Assembly: GCA_955652075.1 (NCBI GenBank)
Contig: CATPAS010000036.1
Span: forward strand, 1-6,596
DNA length: 6,596 bases
Direction of reading: 5' to 3'
Origin: an uncultured Gaiellaceae bacterium
GTDB lineage: Bacteria; Actinomycetota; Thermoleophilia; Gaiellales; Gaiellaceae
A program made the position numbers and the translations under genes. The notes beneath the pieces were generated by a model, which saw only the letters and a program-made list of their open reading frames with translations, did no database searches and was not told the origin of the DNA. How positions within the stretch are numbered: position 1 is the stretch's first letter; the number at the start of each line of letters is the position of its first letter. This document shows, piece after piece, positions 5,282 to 6,596 of this stretch.

Positions 5282-6596
5282 GGCGGCGACCGGCACGGCC
5301 TGGACGCCGCGCAAGGTTGTGGACGTTGCGTCCTCGATCCGTACCTCGACCAGATCGCCTGCGGTCGCGGCCCCGGAGAAGTTGACAGTGGTGTTGCGCC
5401 GGGTGCGTCCGCGCAGCAGGCTCGGGTCGGTCCGGCTCGGACTCTCGACGAGGACCTCCTCCACTCTCCCGACGCGTTCGGCATTGCGTGAGGCGGCCAC
5501 GTGCTGGACTACCTCGATCAGCCGCTCGATGCGATCGCGTTTCACCTCTTCCGGGATCTGTTCGGTCATCGCTGCGGCCTCGGTGCCTGCGCGAGGCGAG
5601 TAGACGAACGTGAACGCGCTGTCGAAGCCGACCTCCTCGACGGCCGAGACCGTCTCCACGAAATCGTCCTCGGTCTCGCCGGGAAAACCGACGATCAGGT
5701 CGGTCGTGAGCGCCAGGTCCGGGATCGCCTCGCGCAGCTCGCCGACCAGCCGCACGTAGCGCTCGCGGTTGTACGTCCTGCGCATGGCCTTCAGGATGCG
5801 GGATGACCCGGACTGCAGAGGCAGGTGGGCGTGCTCGCAGACGGCCCCACACTCCGCCATCGCGTCGATCACGGGCCGGCGAAAGTCTTTTGGATGCGGG
5901 CTGGTGAAGCGGATGCGCTCGATGCCGTCGACCGCGTCGCATGCGCGCAGCAACTCGCCGAACTCCGTCTGGATCTCCGGCACCAGGTCGCGGCCCCACG
6001 AGTTGACGTTCTGGCCGAGCAGGGTGACCTCTCGCACACCTTGCGCGGCGAGCCGCGTCACCTCGGCGACGACGTCTCCCGGACGGCGGCTGACCTCACG
6101 TCCGCGAACGGCCGGCACGATGCAGTAGGCGCACTTCGAGTTGCAGCCCATCGAGATCTGCACCCATGCCTGGAAGCTGCGCTCACGGTGCATAGGCAGC
6201 TCGCCGGCGAAGCTGCGGTCGTCGAGGCCGAAGCGCCCGCGTGCGACGCCGAGCCCGCCCGCGCCGAGCCACTCGCCGAGATGAGGAATCGATCCCGGCC
6301 CGAACGCGACGTCGACGTACGGATAGAGCTGGAACAAGCGCTCGCGTTGCGCTTCCGCACAGCAGCCTCCGACGGCGATCACCTTGTCCGGATCGCGTCG
6401 CTTGACCGCGGCGGCCTGCGCGAGGTGCGCCGCGAACTTCTGGTCCGGCTTTTCACGAATGGTGCAGGTGTTGAAGACGAGGACGTCGGCCTCGTCCTGC
6501 GTTGCCGCCTCGCCGAGGCCGATTTCCTCGAGCATGCCCTTGATCCGCTCGCTGTCGTGAGCGTTCATCTGACAGCCGAAAGTCGTGACGTGGTAC
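5279..6596 (-). CDS. miaB: tRNA-2-methylthio-N6-dimethylallyladenosine synthase, N-terminus cut by right edge
   Basis: MiaB is a radical-SAM methylthiotransferase that converts i6A37 to ms2i6A37 in tRNA, acting after MiaA. The 438 residues in the window begin at YHVTTFGCQMN (first full codon at 6595), so only a few residues are missing. The ATG at 6566-6568 is internal, because FGC just upstream supplies the first cysteine of the auxiliary [4Fe-4S] cluster. Counting from that tyrosine, auxiliary-cluster cysteines are Cys8, Cys44 (VFNTCTIREK) and Cys78 (GGCCAEAQ). The radical-SAM CxxxCxxC is Cys151, Cys155 and Cys158 (MGCNSKCAYC). LLGQNVNSWG, HLPLQSGSS, TTDLIVGFPGETEDDF and FVYSPRAGT are MiaB signatures. 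The C-terminus is a TRAM domain including SLLRGRTRRN. All catalytic residues are present. It is the most upstream gene visible in the operon; the promoter lies outside the window. Confidence 0.97.
   Translation of the reverse strand, partial: YHVTTFGCQMNAHDSERIKGMLEEIGLGEAATQDEADVLVFNTCTIREKPDQKFAAHLAQAAAVKRRDPDKVIAVGGCCAEAQRERLFQLYPYVDVAFGPGSIPHLGEWLGAGGLGVARGRFGLDDRSFAGELPMHRERSFQAWVQISMGCNSKCAYCIVPAVRGREVSRRPGDVVAEVTRLAAQGVREVTLLGQNVNSWGRDLVPEIQTEFGELLRACDAVDGIERIRFTSPHPKDFRRPVIDAMAECGAVCEHAHLPLQSGSSRILKAMRRTYNRERYVRLVGELREAIPDLALTTDLIVGFPGETEDDFVETVSAVEEVGFDSAFTFVYSPRAGTEAAAMTEQIPEEVKRDRIERLIEVVQHVAASRNAERVGRVEEVLVESPSRTDPSLLRGRTRRNTTVNFSGAATAGDLVEVRIEDATSTTLRGVQAVPVAA

Noticed and set aside
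4137..5603. Long plus-strand open frame (488 codons) opposite the epimerase and miaB genes
   Set aside because: It runs antisense across three well-identified genes, is rich in Arg, Asp and Val as expected of GC-rich shadow frames, and shows no family motif.
5280..5999. Upstream in-frame extension of the epimerase gene into miaB
   Set aside because: The extension is Arg-rich out-of-frame miaB sequence; the Rossmann motif starts right after the ATG at 5279.

Overview
The window is a gene-dense, GC-rich chromosomal segment with seven protein genes and almost no intergenic DNA. The high GC, the GTG and TTG starts and the gene order miaB ... miaA-dapF ... hflX (the order also found in Mycobacterium tuberculosis) point to an actinobacterium. 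The protein sequences look to me like a deep-branching actinobacterial class such as Thermoleophilia, but that placement is inference. I see no mobile element, CRISPR array, tRNA, rRNA or phage gene.

Layout. (1) 1-681, minus: the first 227 residues of the GTPase HflX, cut by the left edge. (2) 682-717: a 36-bp divergent start region containing a near-perfect inverted repeat whose arms carry a -10-like box for each direction. (3) 718-1875 and 1872-2624, plus: dapC and dapD, overlapping by GTGA, which give two successive steps of the succinylase branch of lysine/diaminopimelate (DAP) synthesis. (4) About 2613-2632: a small hairpin at the tail-to-tail junction of dapD and dapF, whose stop codons are only 4 bp apart. 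(5) A minus-strand operon read from the right edge: miaB (5279-6596, missing only its extreme N-terminus), a nucleotide-sugar epimerase-like SDR gene (4236-5279), miaA (3338-4273, TTG start) and dapF (2629-3396). Every junction in this operon is an overlap (1, 38 and 59 nt), so one transcript with translational coupling is likely.

Functionally there are two themes. MiaA and MiaB act in sequence on A37 of tRNAs reading UNN codons (isopentenylation, then methylthiolation), and HflX is a ribosome-associated GTPase. DapD, DapC and DapF are steps from tetrahydrodipicolinate towards meso-DAP, the precursor of lysine and cell-wall crosslinks. Compared with the mycobacterial order, the dapC-dapD pair sits on the opposite strand between dapF and hflX.

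The main oddity is in DapF: both positions of the two catalytic cysteines are serine (Ser71 and Ser200, both TCG codons), although the rest of the fold signature, including His143 and Glu191, is kept. The second is the symmetric hflX/dapC start region, in which two apparently leaderless promoters would overlap completely.
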